NCBI GenBank assembly: GCA_016720145.1
Contig: JADJXV010000024.1
Coordinates: 62,001-126,000 of the forward strand
Origin: Ignavibacteria bacterium
Lineage (GTDB): Bacteria; Bacteroidota; Ignavibacteria; Kapaibacteriales; UBA961
Direction: 5' to 3'
DNA length: 64,000 bases
In this document: one piece after another, positions 8,678 through 18,824 of the stretch
Layout of the letters: every line of letters begins with the position of its first letter
Numbering within the stretch: the first letter of the stretch is position 1
Translations under genes and position numbers: made by a program
Notes under the pieces: model-generated
Databases searched by the model: none
Told to the model about the DNA's origin: nothing
Seen by the model: the letters and a program-made list of their open reading frames with translations, nothing else

Positions 8678-10677
8678 GATTTCTCCAGAAAATATGTTTT
8701 CATTTTCCCCTTGCCTTTGATGTCGATTTCACCTCGCTCGGTTATCCTAACCTCATTGTTCCCGGAACTCTTATTACGGCTTCGTAACAACCAAGCAAAT
8801 TCTTTACTGACATGTATTTTGCCTGCAACTCCATTACTCTCCATTCGTGAGGCAGTATTGACAGCATCAGAATACACATCCCAGATAAATCTATCTTTGC
8901 CCATCACTCCACAGACCGCTCCACCGGTGTGTATTCCAATACGGATGTTGAATACTGTTCCTTCTGGTAAATCTTCTCGAATCGCCTCAGGTAGGTGTAT
9001 GTCTTCCATCATTTCAAAGGCAGCACGGGACATTCGCTCGGCATGGTCAGAACATTCCACAGGAGCTCCGGCTACAGCCATATATCCATCACCCATAGTC
9101 TTTACTTTCTCGCAACCGTTCTTTTTCATTATAGCGTCAAATACGTCAAATACATAATTAAGTAAATCTATCACAATATCTGGTGGTACTTCTGTCGCAA
9201 GGCGAGTAAATCCAACTATATCTGCAAAGAGGATGGATACACTTGGGAAATAATCTGCAATTTTTTCTTCACCGGCCATCATCCGTGAGGCAATAGATTC
9301 AGGTAGTACTTTGTGTAATAAAGCTGTCGTTGCCTTAATCTTTGCCGAAGAGGCGACTTTGGCAATTTCAATTTCCTTTTCACGCTCGGCGGCTTGTTTA
9401 TTTTGTTCGATTAAATGTGCTGTTTTCTTAGCTTCTTCACTTTGAACTTCTTCCTTTATCTCGTGGTATCTAACGAAATGGTCGTATGCTTCTGCTTTTC
9501 TGTTTGTGGTGTTGAATAAGTCTGATATGGCTTTCTCATTTTCATATAAAGTCTTCTTTTTTCCTATTTCTTCGCTCTTTGCAATAGCTTTGCACAGATA
9601 TTCTTCTGCTAAGGTTGTATTATACCCTTCAAACGCTTGAGTTGCATAGAGAGAGCCGATGTTACCCATAACGGTTGCTTCCTCTGATTTAGATCCGAGG
9701 TCTATATGTGCAGCTAATGCTTTAACGTAAAACTCCAATGCCTTGTCGTAGCTGCCAAGAAAATAATACACATGCCCGATATTTCCCGTAAAGAGGGCTA
9801 CCGCAGATTTCTCTCCGAGTTCTTCGTAAGCGGCTACCGATTTGAAGAAATATTCCAACGACTTATCGTAGTTTCCAAGTCCAAAAAACAAATTGCCGAT
9901 GTTCCCCGTAATGCCGGCTACACCTGATTTTTGTCCAAGTTCTTCGTATGTAGCCAACGCTTTGAATAAGTTTTCCAAAGCTTTGTCGTAGCTGTCAAGG
10001 CAACCATACACCATACCGATGCTCTCCATATTGCTGGCTATTCCCGATGTAGCTCCAATTGCCAAGTTTGCAGCGAGCGCTTTGTCAAAATATTCCAAAG
10101 CTTTGTCGTAGCTGCCAAGAGTAAAGTACACATGCCCGATGTTACCAATAGCAATTGCCTTGAAAACTTGTTCTCCGATTTCTTCAAACATAGCTACAGC
10201 TTTGGCATAGTATTCCAGTGCCTTGTCGTAGGTACCAAGTGAATTATACACAAGCCCGATATTTACTAAAGTACCTCCTATTAATTTTAAATTGCCGAAT
10301 TCTTCGTATGCGGCGAGCGCTTGGGCATAATAATCCAATGACTTACCGTAGTTGCCCAAATAATCGTAGACAATTCCGAATAGATTAAATACTTTGGGAT
10401 GTATGTCCTTGAAGGTATATTTCTCCACGATAGCAAGTACGTGGTGAGCTTGTTCGAGCGCGAAATCATACTCTCCACGACGCCATGCTGTGTTCGCAAT
10501 GACAAAGAGGGCGTTGGCGCGGAGCTGTTCTACTGAGACGAGTGTTTCGAGGGAGTCGCTCTGTTTGGAGAGTGATGCAAGTACTTGATTGGAAAGTTGT
10601 TCTGCTAAGTCGAGATTACCCTTGTTTACCTCGTCGTTGGCATGCTGTAGTTGGGTTGTACGTTCTTCGTTGTTCAT
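8674..10677 (-). CDS. TPR-class III adenylate cyclase F (group III, unique linker)
   Basis: The 667-residue protein has six well-formed TPRs (about 90-340; GTYDKALEYYAKAV, GNYDKSLEYFFKSV) and the EGYNTTLAEEYLCKAI repeat. The catalytic domain starts near 479 with Asp486, Lys526 (EKVKTMGD), Asp530, Asn607 and Arg611. The adenine-site Asp600 follows Trp (FIWDVYSD) where all others have Tyr. The glycine-rich loop is also altered (TGGAVCGVMG). The linker (FAWLLRSRNKSSGNNEVRI) has neither a palindrome nor Ser/Pro repeats, making this the only member with a plain linker. The start overlaps gene G's stop by 4 nt. Confidence 0.92.
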   Translation of the reverse strand: MNNEERTTQLQHANDEVNKGNLDLAEQLSNQVLASLSKQSDSLETLVSVEQLRANALFVIANTAWRRGEYDFALEQAHHVLAIVEKYTFKDIHPKVFNLFGIVYDYLGNYGKSLDYYAQALAAYEEFGNLKLIGGTLVNIGLVYNSLGTYDKALEYYAKAVAMFEEIGEQVFKAIAIGNIGHVYFTLGSYDKALEYFDKALAANLAIGATSGIASNMESIGMVYGCLDSYDKALENLFKALATYEELGQKSGVAGITGNIGNLFFGLGNYDKSLEYFFKSVAAYEELGEKSAVALFTGNIGHVYYFLGSYDKALEFYVKALAAHIDLGSKSEEATVMGNIGSLYATQAFEGYNTTLAEEYLCKAIAKSEEIGKKKTLYENEKAISDLFNTTNRKAEAYDHFVRYHEIKEEVQSEEAKKTAHLIEQNKQAAEREKEIEIAKVASSAKIKATTALLHKVLPESIASRMMAGEEKIADYFPSVSILFADIVGFTRLATEVPPDIVIDLLNYVFDVFDAIMKKNGCEKVKTMGDGYMAVAGAPVECSDHAERMSRAAFEMMEDIHLPEAIREDLPEGTVFNIRIGIHTGGAVCGVMGKDRFIWDVYSDAVNTASRMESNGVAGKIHVSKEFAWLLRSRNKSSGNNEVRITERGEIDIKGKGKMKTYFLEKS

Positions 10678-12680
10678 AGGAGAATTGTATATGTAGTTTT
10701 TTCTAAAAAATATGTTTTCATTTTCCCCTTACCTTTAATCTCCATCTCACTGCGTTCTTGGAAGTGAAAGGACTTAAATGACCTAAGGGACGATAAGGAC
10801 AGGGCGTGCATAAATTCTTCGGAACAGTGGATTTTCCTCGCTTCACCGTGCGACTCCATCCTACTCGCCGTATTCACTGCGTCGCCATAAATATCATAAG
10901 CGAGTTTCCCTGTACCAATTACCCCCGCCGTAATTTCACCACAATGCAAGCCAATCCGCAGATGAAATTGTGTACCCTTCGGCAGATGTTTGAGGATTTC
11001 TTCCGGCAATTCAATATCCTCGAGCATGTCCAAAGCCATGCGCGCAAGTCGTTCTGTATGATTAGGATACCTCAGAGGCGCACCGCACACCGCCATGTAA
11101 CCGTCGCCGATGGTTTTGATACGTTCACAACCGTAGTGCTCGGCAAGTGTGTCGAAGTGCTCGATAATGAAATTCATAAATACAAGAATTACTTCCGGTG
11201 GCATAGCGGCTGATAGTTTGGTAAAGCCAACGATATCGGCAAAGAGCACCGATACACTCTCGAAGTGGTCGGCGATGCGCTTTTCGCCCTGTATCACGCG
11301 GTCTGCTATGGATTTCGGCAGGGTTTTGTGGAGGAGTTCTTCGGTCGCTTGAGCGCGCGCACGTTCTGCGGTGAGCTTCCGGTCGGTATCGTGCTTTTCT
11401 GCTTGCTTCTTGGCTTCTTCGCTTTGCACGTGGTGGGCAATTGCATGGTATTTCTTGTAGTGCACGGCGAAGTCTTTCCAACGGTCTTCTTGTTCATATA
11501 ATTCTGCTATGGCTTTATGGCTCTCATACAAATTGTGCTGCGCGCCGAGTGCTTCGTTCATTGCAATTGCCCGGAGAAGATATTCTTCCGCTTTCGACGG
11601 GTCGTACCCTTCGAAGTTCTTTTGGGAATAGAGTATCCCGATATCCCCTGTAACACTCGCGACACGAGATTCTTCGCCGAGTGCAACATGTACTGATAGT
11701 GCTTTCACATAGCATTCCAATGCTTTATCATAGTCGCCAAGCCGTGAATAGACATTCCCGATATCCCCGGTTATAGCGGCGCTGAATGATTGTTCACCAA
11801 GCTTTTCATGGGCGGAAACCGCTTTGCCGAAGTATTCCAATGCCGTGTCGTAATCGCCAAGCGTGGAGTGCACATTGCCGATGTTCCCTATCACACGAGC
11901 GGCTGCCCCAATTTCTCCGATCGTTTCATGAACTGATAATGCTTTGCCGAAAAATTCCAAAGCTTTATCGTAGATTTCAAGTGCATAATAGACAATACCA
12001 ATGTTCCCCGTATCGCGCGCCACGGCTGACTGTTCTCCAAGCGCTTCATGGGCTGATAATGCGTTGCTATAGTATTCCAATGCCTTGTCGTAATTACCAA
12101 GTGAATTATACACAAGCCCGATATTCCCCATACTAAGGGCTACGCCGGACTCTTCTCCGAGTGCTTTATAGGTGGATAACGCTTTCATGCAATACTCAAG
12201 CGACTTTTCGTAGTTGCCCCGTGAATTATAGACGAGCCCGATATTCCCCAGTACTCTGGCGACGTATAATAGCGCTCCGAGCGCTTCGTGAGCGAACAGC
12301 GCTTTCTCAAGAAATTCCAATGCTTTATCGTAGAGAGCAAGCTGAGCATAGACCGTGCCGAGAGCATTCCATGCTATAGGCAGGTGTTCGCCAAGAGAAT
12401 TCTGCTCCGCGATCAAAAGAGCATGCTGCGCTAGTTCGATTGCACGCTCATAATCACCACGTTGACGCGCGGTATCCGATAGAAGAAGCATTGCTGCGGT
12501 TCGGAGGATCTCACCCTCGCGAACCTGTGCTAGGCCGCTTGGCGAAATTACTACGTTCGTCATTAGAGAATCAAGTGCCGAGAGCACCCCATTGGCACAA
12601 TGGTCAGCTTCGTCCAATTCCCCGGCATTACGTGCTTCTTTTGCTTTATCCAGCAAGGTGTTGAGTGATTCAATGTTCAT
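10674..12680 (-). CDS. TPR-class III adenylate cyclase G (group IV, linker c)
   Basis: I place the start at 12680 (MNIESLNTLLDKAKEA, 668 residues). The frame runs 70 residues further upstream, but that stretch is antisense-like and overlaps the tail of gene H; GGAG lies 5 nt before the chosen ATG, inside gene H's last codons. Six TPRs (about 95-340) are followed by EGYDPSKAEEYLLRAI. The group IV catalytic domain starts near 475 (FADIVGFTKLSAAMP, FMNFIIEHFD) with Asp482, Lys522 (ERIKTIGD), Asp526, Asp596, Asn603 and Arg607. The linker LSLSSLRSFKSFHF comes from short GGAC repeats. The conserved tail has RSEM instead of RGEM and extends to KTTYTILL. Confidence 0.92.
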   Translation of the reverse strand: MNIESLNTLLDKAKEARNAGELDEADHCANGVLSALDSLMTNVVISPSGLAQVREGEILRTAAMLLLSDTARQRGDYERAIELAQHALLIAEQNSLGEHLPIAWNALGTVYAQLALYDKALEFLEKALFAHEALGALLYVARVLGNIGLVYNSRGNYEKSLEYCMKALSTYKALGEESGVALSMGNIGLVYNSLGNYDKALEYYSNALSAHEALGEQSAVARDTGNIGIVYYALEIYDKALEFFGKALSVHETIGEIGAAARVIGNIGNVHSTLGDYDTALEYFGKAVSAHEKLGEQSFSAAITGDIGNVYSRLGDYDKALECYVKALSVHVALGEESRVASVTGDIGILYSQKNFEGYDPSKAEEYLLRAIAMNEALGAQHNLYESHKAIAELYEQEDRWKDFAVHYKKYHAIAHHVQSEEAKKQAEKHDTDRKLTAERARAQATEELLHKTLPKSIADRVIQGEKRIADHFESVSVLFADIVGFTKLSAAMPPEVILVFMNFIIEHFDTLAEHYGCERIKTIGDGYMAVCGAPLRYPNHTERLARMALDMLEDIELPEEILKHLPKGTQFHLRIGLHCGEITAGVIGTGKLAYDIYGDAVNTASRMESHGEARKIHCSEEFMHALSLSSLRSFKSFHFQERSEMEIKGKGKMKTYFLEKTTYTILL

Positions 12681-12682
12681 GC

Positions 12683-14569
12683 TTACTCCAAAAAATAAGT
12701 TTTCATGAGGCCTTTGCCTTTGATTTCCATTTTTCCTCTTTCTGCAAATCGGAGGGACATTGGGGACGGTAGGGACAGGCCAGGACCTGTCCTTTCGAAG
12801 AATGCATTCATAAATTCTTCTGATACATGGATTTTCCCCGGCTCGCCGTGGCTTTCCATCCGACTTGCCGTATTCACCGCATCGCCCCATAAGTCATACG
12901 CGAATTTTTTCTTACCAATCACGCCGGCTACTACTTCTCCGCTGTGAATTCCTATGCGTAATTGAATCTCCTCACCGGTAGAAATTGACCGAAATTCCTT
13001 CATCGCTTCCACCATTTCAAGCGCAAAATGTGCCATCGCCTCCGCATGATTGTCACGCTGAACCGGTGCGCCGGAGACGACCATGTAGGCGTCACCAATC
13101 GTCTTAATTTTCTCTAATCCATACTTCTCGGCGAGCGCATCGAATTCGCTGAATATTCTATCAAGTCCTTCGACAAGGTCTTCGGGAGTAATGCGTTGCG
13201 AGAATTTTGTGAAATTGACGATATCGGCAAAAAGGACGGAAACGCTCGGGATTTTTTCTGCGATAAGTTTGGTGCCGTCGAGCATTTTATCGGCAATGCT
13301 TGGCGGGAGCACATTGTGGAGGAGTTGTACCGTTGCCTCGTGCCGAGCACTAGCGGCGGCGTGGGCAATGGCGATTTCTTTTTCCCGTTCGGCTGCTTGC
13401 CTGCGTTGCTCCATGAGGTTGGCTTGCTTATGTGCATCCTCGCTTTGGACTTCTTTTTCGAGTGTGTAAAATTTCTCGTAGTGCATTTGACATTCCTCCC
13501 ACCTCTTCTCTACTTTATACAAATCGGCAAGGGATTTATGCACGTGATATAAGTGCAATTTTTCACCAATTTCTTCATCGATAGCCATAGCTTTAAGCAT
13601 CATTTCTTCTGCCTTGGCGGGGTCATAGCCATCGAACTCCTTATCGGCATAGAGCCCACCTATATTGCCGAGATTGCTTGCAATGCCATTTTTGCTCCCT
13701 ATCTCCTCATAGATAGCGAGAGCCTTTTGTAAATAGGTGAGCGCTTGCGGGTAGTCCGAAAGATTCGCAAACACAATTCCTATATTGCCGAGATTGCTTG
13801 CGATGCCATTTTTACTCCCTATCTCCTCATAGATAGCGAGTGCCTTTTGGAAATAGGTGAGCGCTTGAGGGTAGTCTGAAAGATTCGCAAACACAATTCC
13901 TATATTGCCGAGATTGGTTGCAATGCCATGTTTGATCCCAATCTCCTCATAGATAGCGAGTGCCTTTTGGAAATAGGTGAGCGCTTGCGGGGAGTCCAAA
14001 AGATTCTGATACACATCTCCTATACTAGTGAGAGCGTTTGCCTTGAAAAGTTTTTCTCCAATTTCATCGAATATGGGGAGAGCTTTTTCGTAGTATTCCA
14101 ATGCTATGGCGTTCTGTCCAAGAGCACCATATACAATCCCGATATTCACCATTGTGCCGCCCGTGCCTTTTTTGTTGCCGATTTCTTCATAGATCGCGAG
14201 AGCCTTTTGGTAATAGGTGAGCGCTTGCGGGTACTCCGAAAGATACTGATACACAATTCCTATAGTGCCGAGCGCCTTAGCATTGGTTTCATCCGGGAGA
14301 TACTTCTCTTCCGCAAAGTCGAGTGCGGCACGAGCGTGGGTGAGCGCCGTATGAAAATCACCACGTCTCCATTTTGCAATAGAGAGTGTGATAAGTGCCT
14401 CACAGTGGATGGTATCTCTTTGTTTTGCTATAACGGTATCACCAGATTCGCTTATTTTTTCGAGCTCTGCTAGTAGTTCGTTGGCAAGAGTTTCAGCTTC
14501 ATCGAAGTTGCCGGTATTGATGCATTCATTTGCTTTTGCGAGCAGGTTGTTGAGTGTTTCGTCGTTCAT
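12683..14569 (-). CDS. TPR-class III adenylate cyclase H (group I, linker c)
   Basis: A 628-residue protein whose five TPRs (about 95-290) use the SDYPQALTYFQKALAIYEEIG consensus. At DNA level several units are nearly identical to each other and to those of gene Z, 42 kb away. The group I catalytic domain starts near 442 (FADIVNFTKFSQ) with Asp449, Lys489, Asp493, Asp559, Asn566 and Arg570. The linker (FERTGPGLSLPSPMS) includes an imperfect GTAGGGACAG palindrome at about 12769-12796. The protein stops directly after MKTYFLE, and those last codons give the GGAG used by gene G. Its start overlaps gene I's stop by 4 nt. Confidence 0.92.
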   Translation of the reverse strand: MNDETLNNLLAKANECINTGNFDEAETLANELLAELEKISESGDTVIAKQRDTIHCEALITLSIAKWRRGDFHTALTHARAALDFAEEKYLPDETNAKALGTIGIVYQYLSEYPQALTYYQKALAIYEEIGNKKGTGGTMVNIGIVYGALGQNAIALEYYEKALPIFDEIGEKLFKANALTSIGDVYQNLLDSPQALTYFQKALAIYEEIGIKHGIATNLGNIGIVFANLSDYPQALTYFQKALAIYEEIGSKNGIASNLGNIGIVFANLSDYPQALTYLQKALAIYEEIGSKNGIASNLGNIGGLYADKEFDGYDPAKAEEMMLKAMAIDEEIGEKLHLYHVHKSLADLYKVEKRWEECQMHYEKFYTLEKEVQSEDAHKQANLMEQRRQAAEREKEIAIAHAAASARHEATVQLLHNVLPPSIADKMLDGTKLIAEKIPSVSVLFADIVNFTKFSQRITPEDLVEGLDRIFSEFDALAEKYGLEKIKTIGDAYMVVSGAPVQRDNHAEAMAHFALEMVEAMKEFRSISTGEEIQLRIGIHSGEVVAGVIGKKKFAYDLWGDAVNTASRMESHGEPGKIHVSEEFMNAFFERTGPGLSLPSPMSLRFAERGKMEIKGKGLMKTYFLE

Positions 14570-16473
14570 AGGGTTGCTTTCTGTAGAAAGTATGTTTTCA
14601 TGATGCCTTTGCCTTTGATGTCAATTTCTCCTCTATTGGTGAAGAGTGGGGACATTGGGGATGTTGGTGACTGGCCATTTTGGCCTGACCCTAACATGAA
14701 TGCTTGCTTGAATTCTTCACTGACATGAATCTTCCCCGGCTCGCCGTGGGATTCCATCCTGCTTGCAGTGTTCACTGCATCGCCCCACATATCATACGCG
14801 AATTTATTCTCACCGATAATGCCCGCTACGACGCCGCCTGAGTGTAAACCAATACGAATCATTACCTTATCGCCGGTATTTGTTTGATAATTATTCATCA
14901 ATTCGGCTACTTCGAGCGCAAATAACGCCGCACGTTCTGCATGATTATCTACATGAATCGGAGCTCCGCAGACTGCCATGTACGCATCGCCGATGGTCTT
15001 GATTTTCTCCAAACCGTGTTTGCGGGCGAGCTGGTCGAATTGACTGAAAATGCCATTGAGCATTACTACCAATTCTTCGGCACTTATTCTCTGGGATAGT
15101 TTTGTAAAACCGACAATATCCGAGAAAAACACCGATACATGTTCATGGCTGTCGGCGATGGTTTTCTCGCCTTCGATCATACGGTCGGCTATTTGGGAGG
15201 GGAGGATATTATGGAGGATTTTTTCTTGTTCTTGAAAGCGGGCGAGCTTGACCTGGCGGTCGCGCTCGGCTTCTTCAATCTTACGGCGGTGTTCCATGTT
15301 CTGCGCTTGCTCGGTGGCTTCCTCATTTTGAACTTCTTTTTCTACTTCATGATATCTCTTGTGGTAGGTAAATGCCTCTTTCCATCGTTCCGTATTCCCG
15401 TACAAGTCCGCAAGTGAACCAAGCACTTTGTAAAGATTTTGCTTAATGCCAAGTTCAGTGCTTAATGCCACCGACGTTACTAAATGCTCTTCTGCCTTTG
15501 CTGCATCATAGCCCTCAAAATTTTGCGTAGAATAGACCTGAGCGATGTTTCCTGAAACGACGGCTACCGAAGATTTATTCCCAAGTCCTTCGTACGCGGC
15601 GAGTGCTTTTTTGTAGAATTCTAACGCCTTGTCGTACGTGCCAAGCTCGAAGTACACAGCCCCAAGGTACTCTATTACAGCAGCAGCGTTTGATTTATTA
15701 CCGGATAACTCGTGGGCTGAGAGTGCTTTGGTATAGTATTCCAAGGCCTTGTCGTACTTCATAAGATAAAAATACACTACTCCTATGTTCCCAATAGCGA
15801 TTGCCGTCATTAATTTTTCTCCTAGTGCTTCATAAGCAGCAAGCGCCTTGGTGAAATATTCCAATGCCGAATCATAACTGCCCATTCCGGAATACACCGC
15901 TCCGATGTTTCCCAAACAGCTAGCTGATCTTGATTTTTCTCCTAGCTCATCGTGTAAGGCGAGAGCTTTGGCGTAGTATTCCAATGCTCTGTCGTAACTG
16001 CCAATATTGGAATAGACTATCCCGATATTTGCCATCAAACGAGCTACGCCTGATTTTTCTCCTGCTTCTTCTTCTTTGTGTAATGCTTGGGTGTAATATT
16101 CCAATGCGATATGGTAGTTACCAAGATTGCGGTTGACAATGCCGAGGAGATTATATACATGTAATCGGACTTCCTGTACGTCGAAATTCTCCACAATCGT
16201 CAGCGCTTTCTGCCCATATTCGAGAGCGATATGATACTCACCTGATTTCCATGCCGAATCAGCAAGCGCAAGCATAGCGTTGGCACGGAGTACTTCAACT
16301 GCCCTCAAAGACCCTTCGACAGAGTCAATTGCTTCGAGAAAATGGCTCGGTTTGTCAAGTTCTATAAGCACTTCATTCGCAAGTTGTTCTACTTGGCGAA
16401 AGTTACCTTTGGTAGCTTCTATAACTGCGAGTTTAATTTTATCTTCGAGTTCTGATTGTTGTTTGCTTGTCAT
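14566..16473 (-). CDS. TPR-class III adenylate cyclase I (group II, linker c)
   Basis: The 635 residues hold about five TPRs (95-300; GSYDRALEYYAKAL, MKYDKALEYYTKAL) and EGYDAAKAEEHLVTSV, then a coiled coil rich in Arg/Glu (MEHRRKIEEAERDRQ) shared with the other group II members. The catalytic domain starts near 445 (HVSVFFSDIVGFTKLS) with Asp452, Lys492, Asp496, Asp561, Asn568 and Arg572. The linker GQSPTSPMSPLF is encoded by GGGGACATT-like repeats near 14645-14690. The tail ends KTYFLQKATL, with Gln replacing the usual Glu. The start overlaps the stop of damaged gene J by 4 nt, with GGAG 5 nt upstream. Confidence 0.92.
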   Translation of the reverse strand: MTSKQQSELEDKIKLAVIEATKGNFRQVEQLANEVLIELDKPSHFLEAIDSVEGSLRAVEVLRANAMLALADSAWKSGEYHIALEYGQKALTIVENFDVQEVRLHVYNLLGIVNRNLGNYHIALEYYTQALHKEEEAGEKSGVARLMANIGIVYSNIGSYDRALEYYAKALALHDELGEKSRSASCLGNIGAVYSGMGSYDSALEYFTKALAAYEALGEKLMTAIAIGNIGVVYFYLMKYDKALEYYTKALSAHELSGNKSNAAAVIEYLGAVYFELGTYDKALEFYKKALAAYEGLGNKSSVAVVSGNIAQVYSTQNFEGYDAAKAEEHLVTSVALSTELGIKQNLYKVLGSLADLYGNTERWKEAFTYHKRYHEVEKEVQNEEATEQAQNMEHRRKIEEAERDRQVKLARFQEQEKILHNILPSQIADRMIEGEKTIADSHEHVSVFFSDIVGFTKLSQRISAEELVVMLNGIFSQFDQLARKHGLEKIKTIGDAYMAVCGAPIHVDNHAERAALFALEVAELMNNYQTNTGDKVMIRIGLHSGGVVAGIIGENKFAYDMWGDAVNTASRMESHGEPGKIHVSEEFKQAFMLGSGQNGQSPTSPMSPLFTNRGEIDIKGKGIMKTYFLQKATL

Positions 16474-18521
16474 ACATTCTCCAAAAAGTACGTTTTCATC
16501 ATGCCTTTGCCTTTGATTTCCATCTCACCTCTTTCTTCAAATTGAATGGACTTTGGGGACGATGGGGACGATAGGGACACGGCGCGGATAAATTCTTCGG
16601 AACAATGTATTTTCCCCGGTTCGCCGTGGCTTTCCATCCTGCTTGCTGTATTCACCGCATCGCTCCAAAAATCATAGGTGAATTTCGTCTCACCTACTGA
16701 CTGCACCAATGACTTCTCCACTGCTTATGCCTATACGAATCTCAATAGTCTCGCTCACTTCTTCACAGAATTTCTGTGTCTCATTGAGCATTCCAATTGC
16801 TGTCTTTGCCAGGCGTTCTGCGTGGTCTTGGCAACGTTCCGGCGCACCGGACACGATCATATAAGCGTCGCCGATGGTCTTAATTCGTTCAACGCCATGC
16901 TCTTCGGTCAATCTATCAAATCGTGAGAATAAATTGTTCAGCAACTCAACTAATTTCTGTGGTTCCATCCGAACGCTCAGTGGCGTGAAGCCAACAATAT
17001 CGGCAAAGAGAATAGATACCGATTCAAAACGATCAGCAATATTCTTTTCGCCTTTCATGAGACGTTTGGATATTGTAGGCGGGAGAGTTTTATTGAGAAG
17101 TTGTTCTGTCGTCTGTAAGCGCACGGTCATTTCAGCTTGTTCTCTCTCAATTTGGTACCGCTGAGCTGTTTTTTTTGCTTCCTCACTCTGGACTTCTTTT
17201 TCGAGCTCGTGGTAACGCTTGAAATGATAGAATGCCTCGACAATTATGCCGTTTTTCTCTTTTATTGCGGCAAGCTCTTTATGAGCTAGAAACGCCTGTG
17301 CTTTCTCACCGAGTTGCTCGGCAAGCGCAAGTCCTTCCTCCAATTTTTCCAATGCCTCATCGCTTTTGTTTTGCTCTGCTAGCAGAACGCCGATCGCAAC
17401 AAGAGTATCCGCAACTCCTTCGTTTGTAAGCAATTCGTCGCGGCGCAGATGGAGCGATTTTTGCAGATATTCCATCGCCTCCTGCTTTTTTCCCAGCGCA
17501 CAGAGGGTAGTGCCGATGCCCTGCCACGAATACCCCATAAGTCGTCTGTCGCCAATTTCTTCAGCCAAGGCAAGCCCGCGTTTTTGCAAATCGAGCGCTT
17601 TGGCGTATTCTTTAAGCTCTAAATATGCATCCCCGATACTCCCCGTAGCGCGCGCAATTTCTGATTTCTCACCAAGTTCCACCTGCGCCGCCAGAGCTTT
17701 GCCAAAGTATTCCAATGCCTTGTCGTAGGAGCCAAGAGAATAATAAACATTCCCTATATTCCCCGTAACGTTTGCAATACCTGATTTCGCTCCGAGTTCC
17801 TCGTGTATGGAAAGCACTTTGGCGTAGTATTCCAATGCTTTGTCGAAAGAGCCAATATTAGCATTCACAAGTCCAATATTCCCCGTAACGCGTGCAATTT
17901 GAGATTTCTCTCCGAGTTCCTCGTGCGCCGCCAGAGCTTTGCTAAAGTATACCAATGCCTTGTCGTAGGTGCCAAGAGAAGAATACACAATCCCGATATT
18001 CCCCGTAACAATTGCAACACCTGATTTCTCACCGAGTTCCTCGAGCGTCGCTAGAGCTTTACCGTAGTATTCCAATGCCTTGTAGTAAGTGCCAAGAGAC
18101 AATACACAATCCCGATATTCCCCGTAACGCGTGCAATAGATGATTTCTCACCGAGTTCCTCGAGTAACGCCAGAGCTTTGCCGTAGTATTCCAATGCCTT
18201 GTCGTATGAGCCGAGTTTAACATACACATTCCCGAATTCGGTCATGGCTTTAGCGATTCCCGATATGTCGTTGGCATTTTCGGTAGCGCCTAAAGCGGAG
18301 GCGTAGTGTTCGAGGGCGGCAGGGAAGTTGCCGCGCATTCTAGACACATTGCCGAGGGTGAGGAGGGCGCGAGATAGGACCCCATCCCGCCCTTCTTCAA
18401 AATGGAACGAGTCAAGCTCAGCCAACACTTCATTGGCAAGGTGTTCGGCTTCATCGTAGTTACCGTTTTGGGTCTCTTCGTCTGCTTGATTGAGTTTCGC
18501 TTCGAGCATTTCGTAGTTCAT
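16470..18521 (-). pseudogene. TPR-class III cyclase J (group V) with two frameshifts
   Basis: Three overlapping frames together give a full-length group V member of about 684 codons starting MNYEMLEAKLNQADEE at 18521. The first break, near 18100, lies in a TPR: GIVY is followed by shifted sequence and the frame resumes at SLGTYYKALEYY, consistent with a 1-nt loss. The second, near 16698, falls in the catalytic domain between EVIGAV and VGETKFTYDFWSD, consistent with a 1-nt gain. The two shifts cancel, but the intervening frame would be wrong. It shares with gene AA an extra helical block (ALDLQKRGLALAEEIGDRR, then NKSDEALEKLEEGLALAEQ). These may be assembly errors; if the sequence is right, the cyclase is inactive. 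Confidence 0.85.
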
Positions 18522-18824
18522 AGGCTGAACCTTGATTTTTGTGAGTAAATGATACAAAGAATGAACCTATTGTATGAATGCAAGTTATGAGACTGGTAAA
18601 CTACATAATACGAGTAGTATCATTAGAGTACAAGATAAAATAATTGTCTGAATAAATTTTACAATGATGGTAGATAAATAGTTGGTAGGGTGAAATTCAA
18701 GCGTGAGAGAGGATGATAATGCGGGCAGATGATCGGAAGATATCTGGAGCTGCTACGAACAAATCGGCAACCTCATCTATCAGTCTAACTTAATAAATAT
18801 AATGAGTTACATCAGGTTATATGA
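18522..18824. other. Noncoding spacer upstream of the first cyclase block
   Basis: A 303-nt AT-rich stretch between gene J and the TPR-LuxR gene K, both on the minus strand. It should hold the promoter for the J-to-A block, but I could not pick a convincing -33/-7 pair, and no terminator hairpin with a T-run is evident. Confidence 0.5.

Noticed and set aside
12681..12890. Upstream extension of gene G by 70 residues
   Set aside because: It overlaps gene H's coding tail, has no similarity to the paralogue caps, and a good GGAG precedes the internal ATG at 12680, which begins MNIESL as in gene E.
13660..14000. Regularly spaced repeats that could suggest a CRISPR array (also 55620-56240)
   Set aside because: The period is 120 bp, the 'spacers' are also conserved, and the whole stretch encodes TPRs in an open frame.
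16690..18102. Programmed frameshifting in gene J
   Set aside because: The shifts are in opposite directions, lie far apart, and show no slippery heptamer with a downstream structure; paralogues have no shift there.
18522..18824. A Bacteroidota-type TTG / TAnnTTTG promoter before gene J
   Set aside because: Candidate matches each miss two or more key positions, so no promoter call is made.
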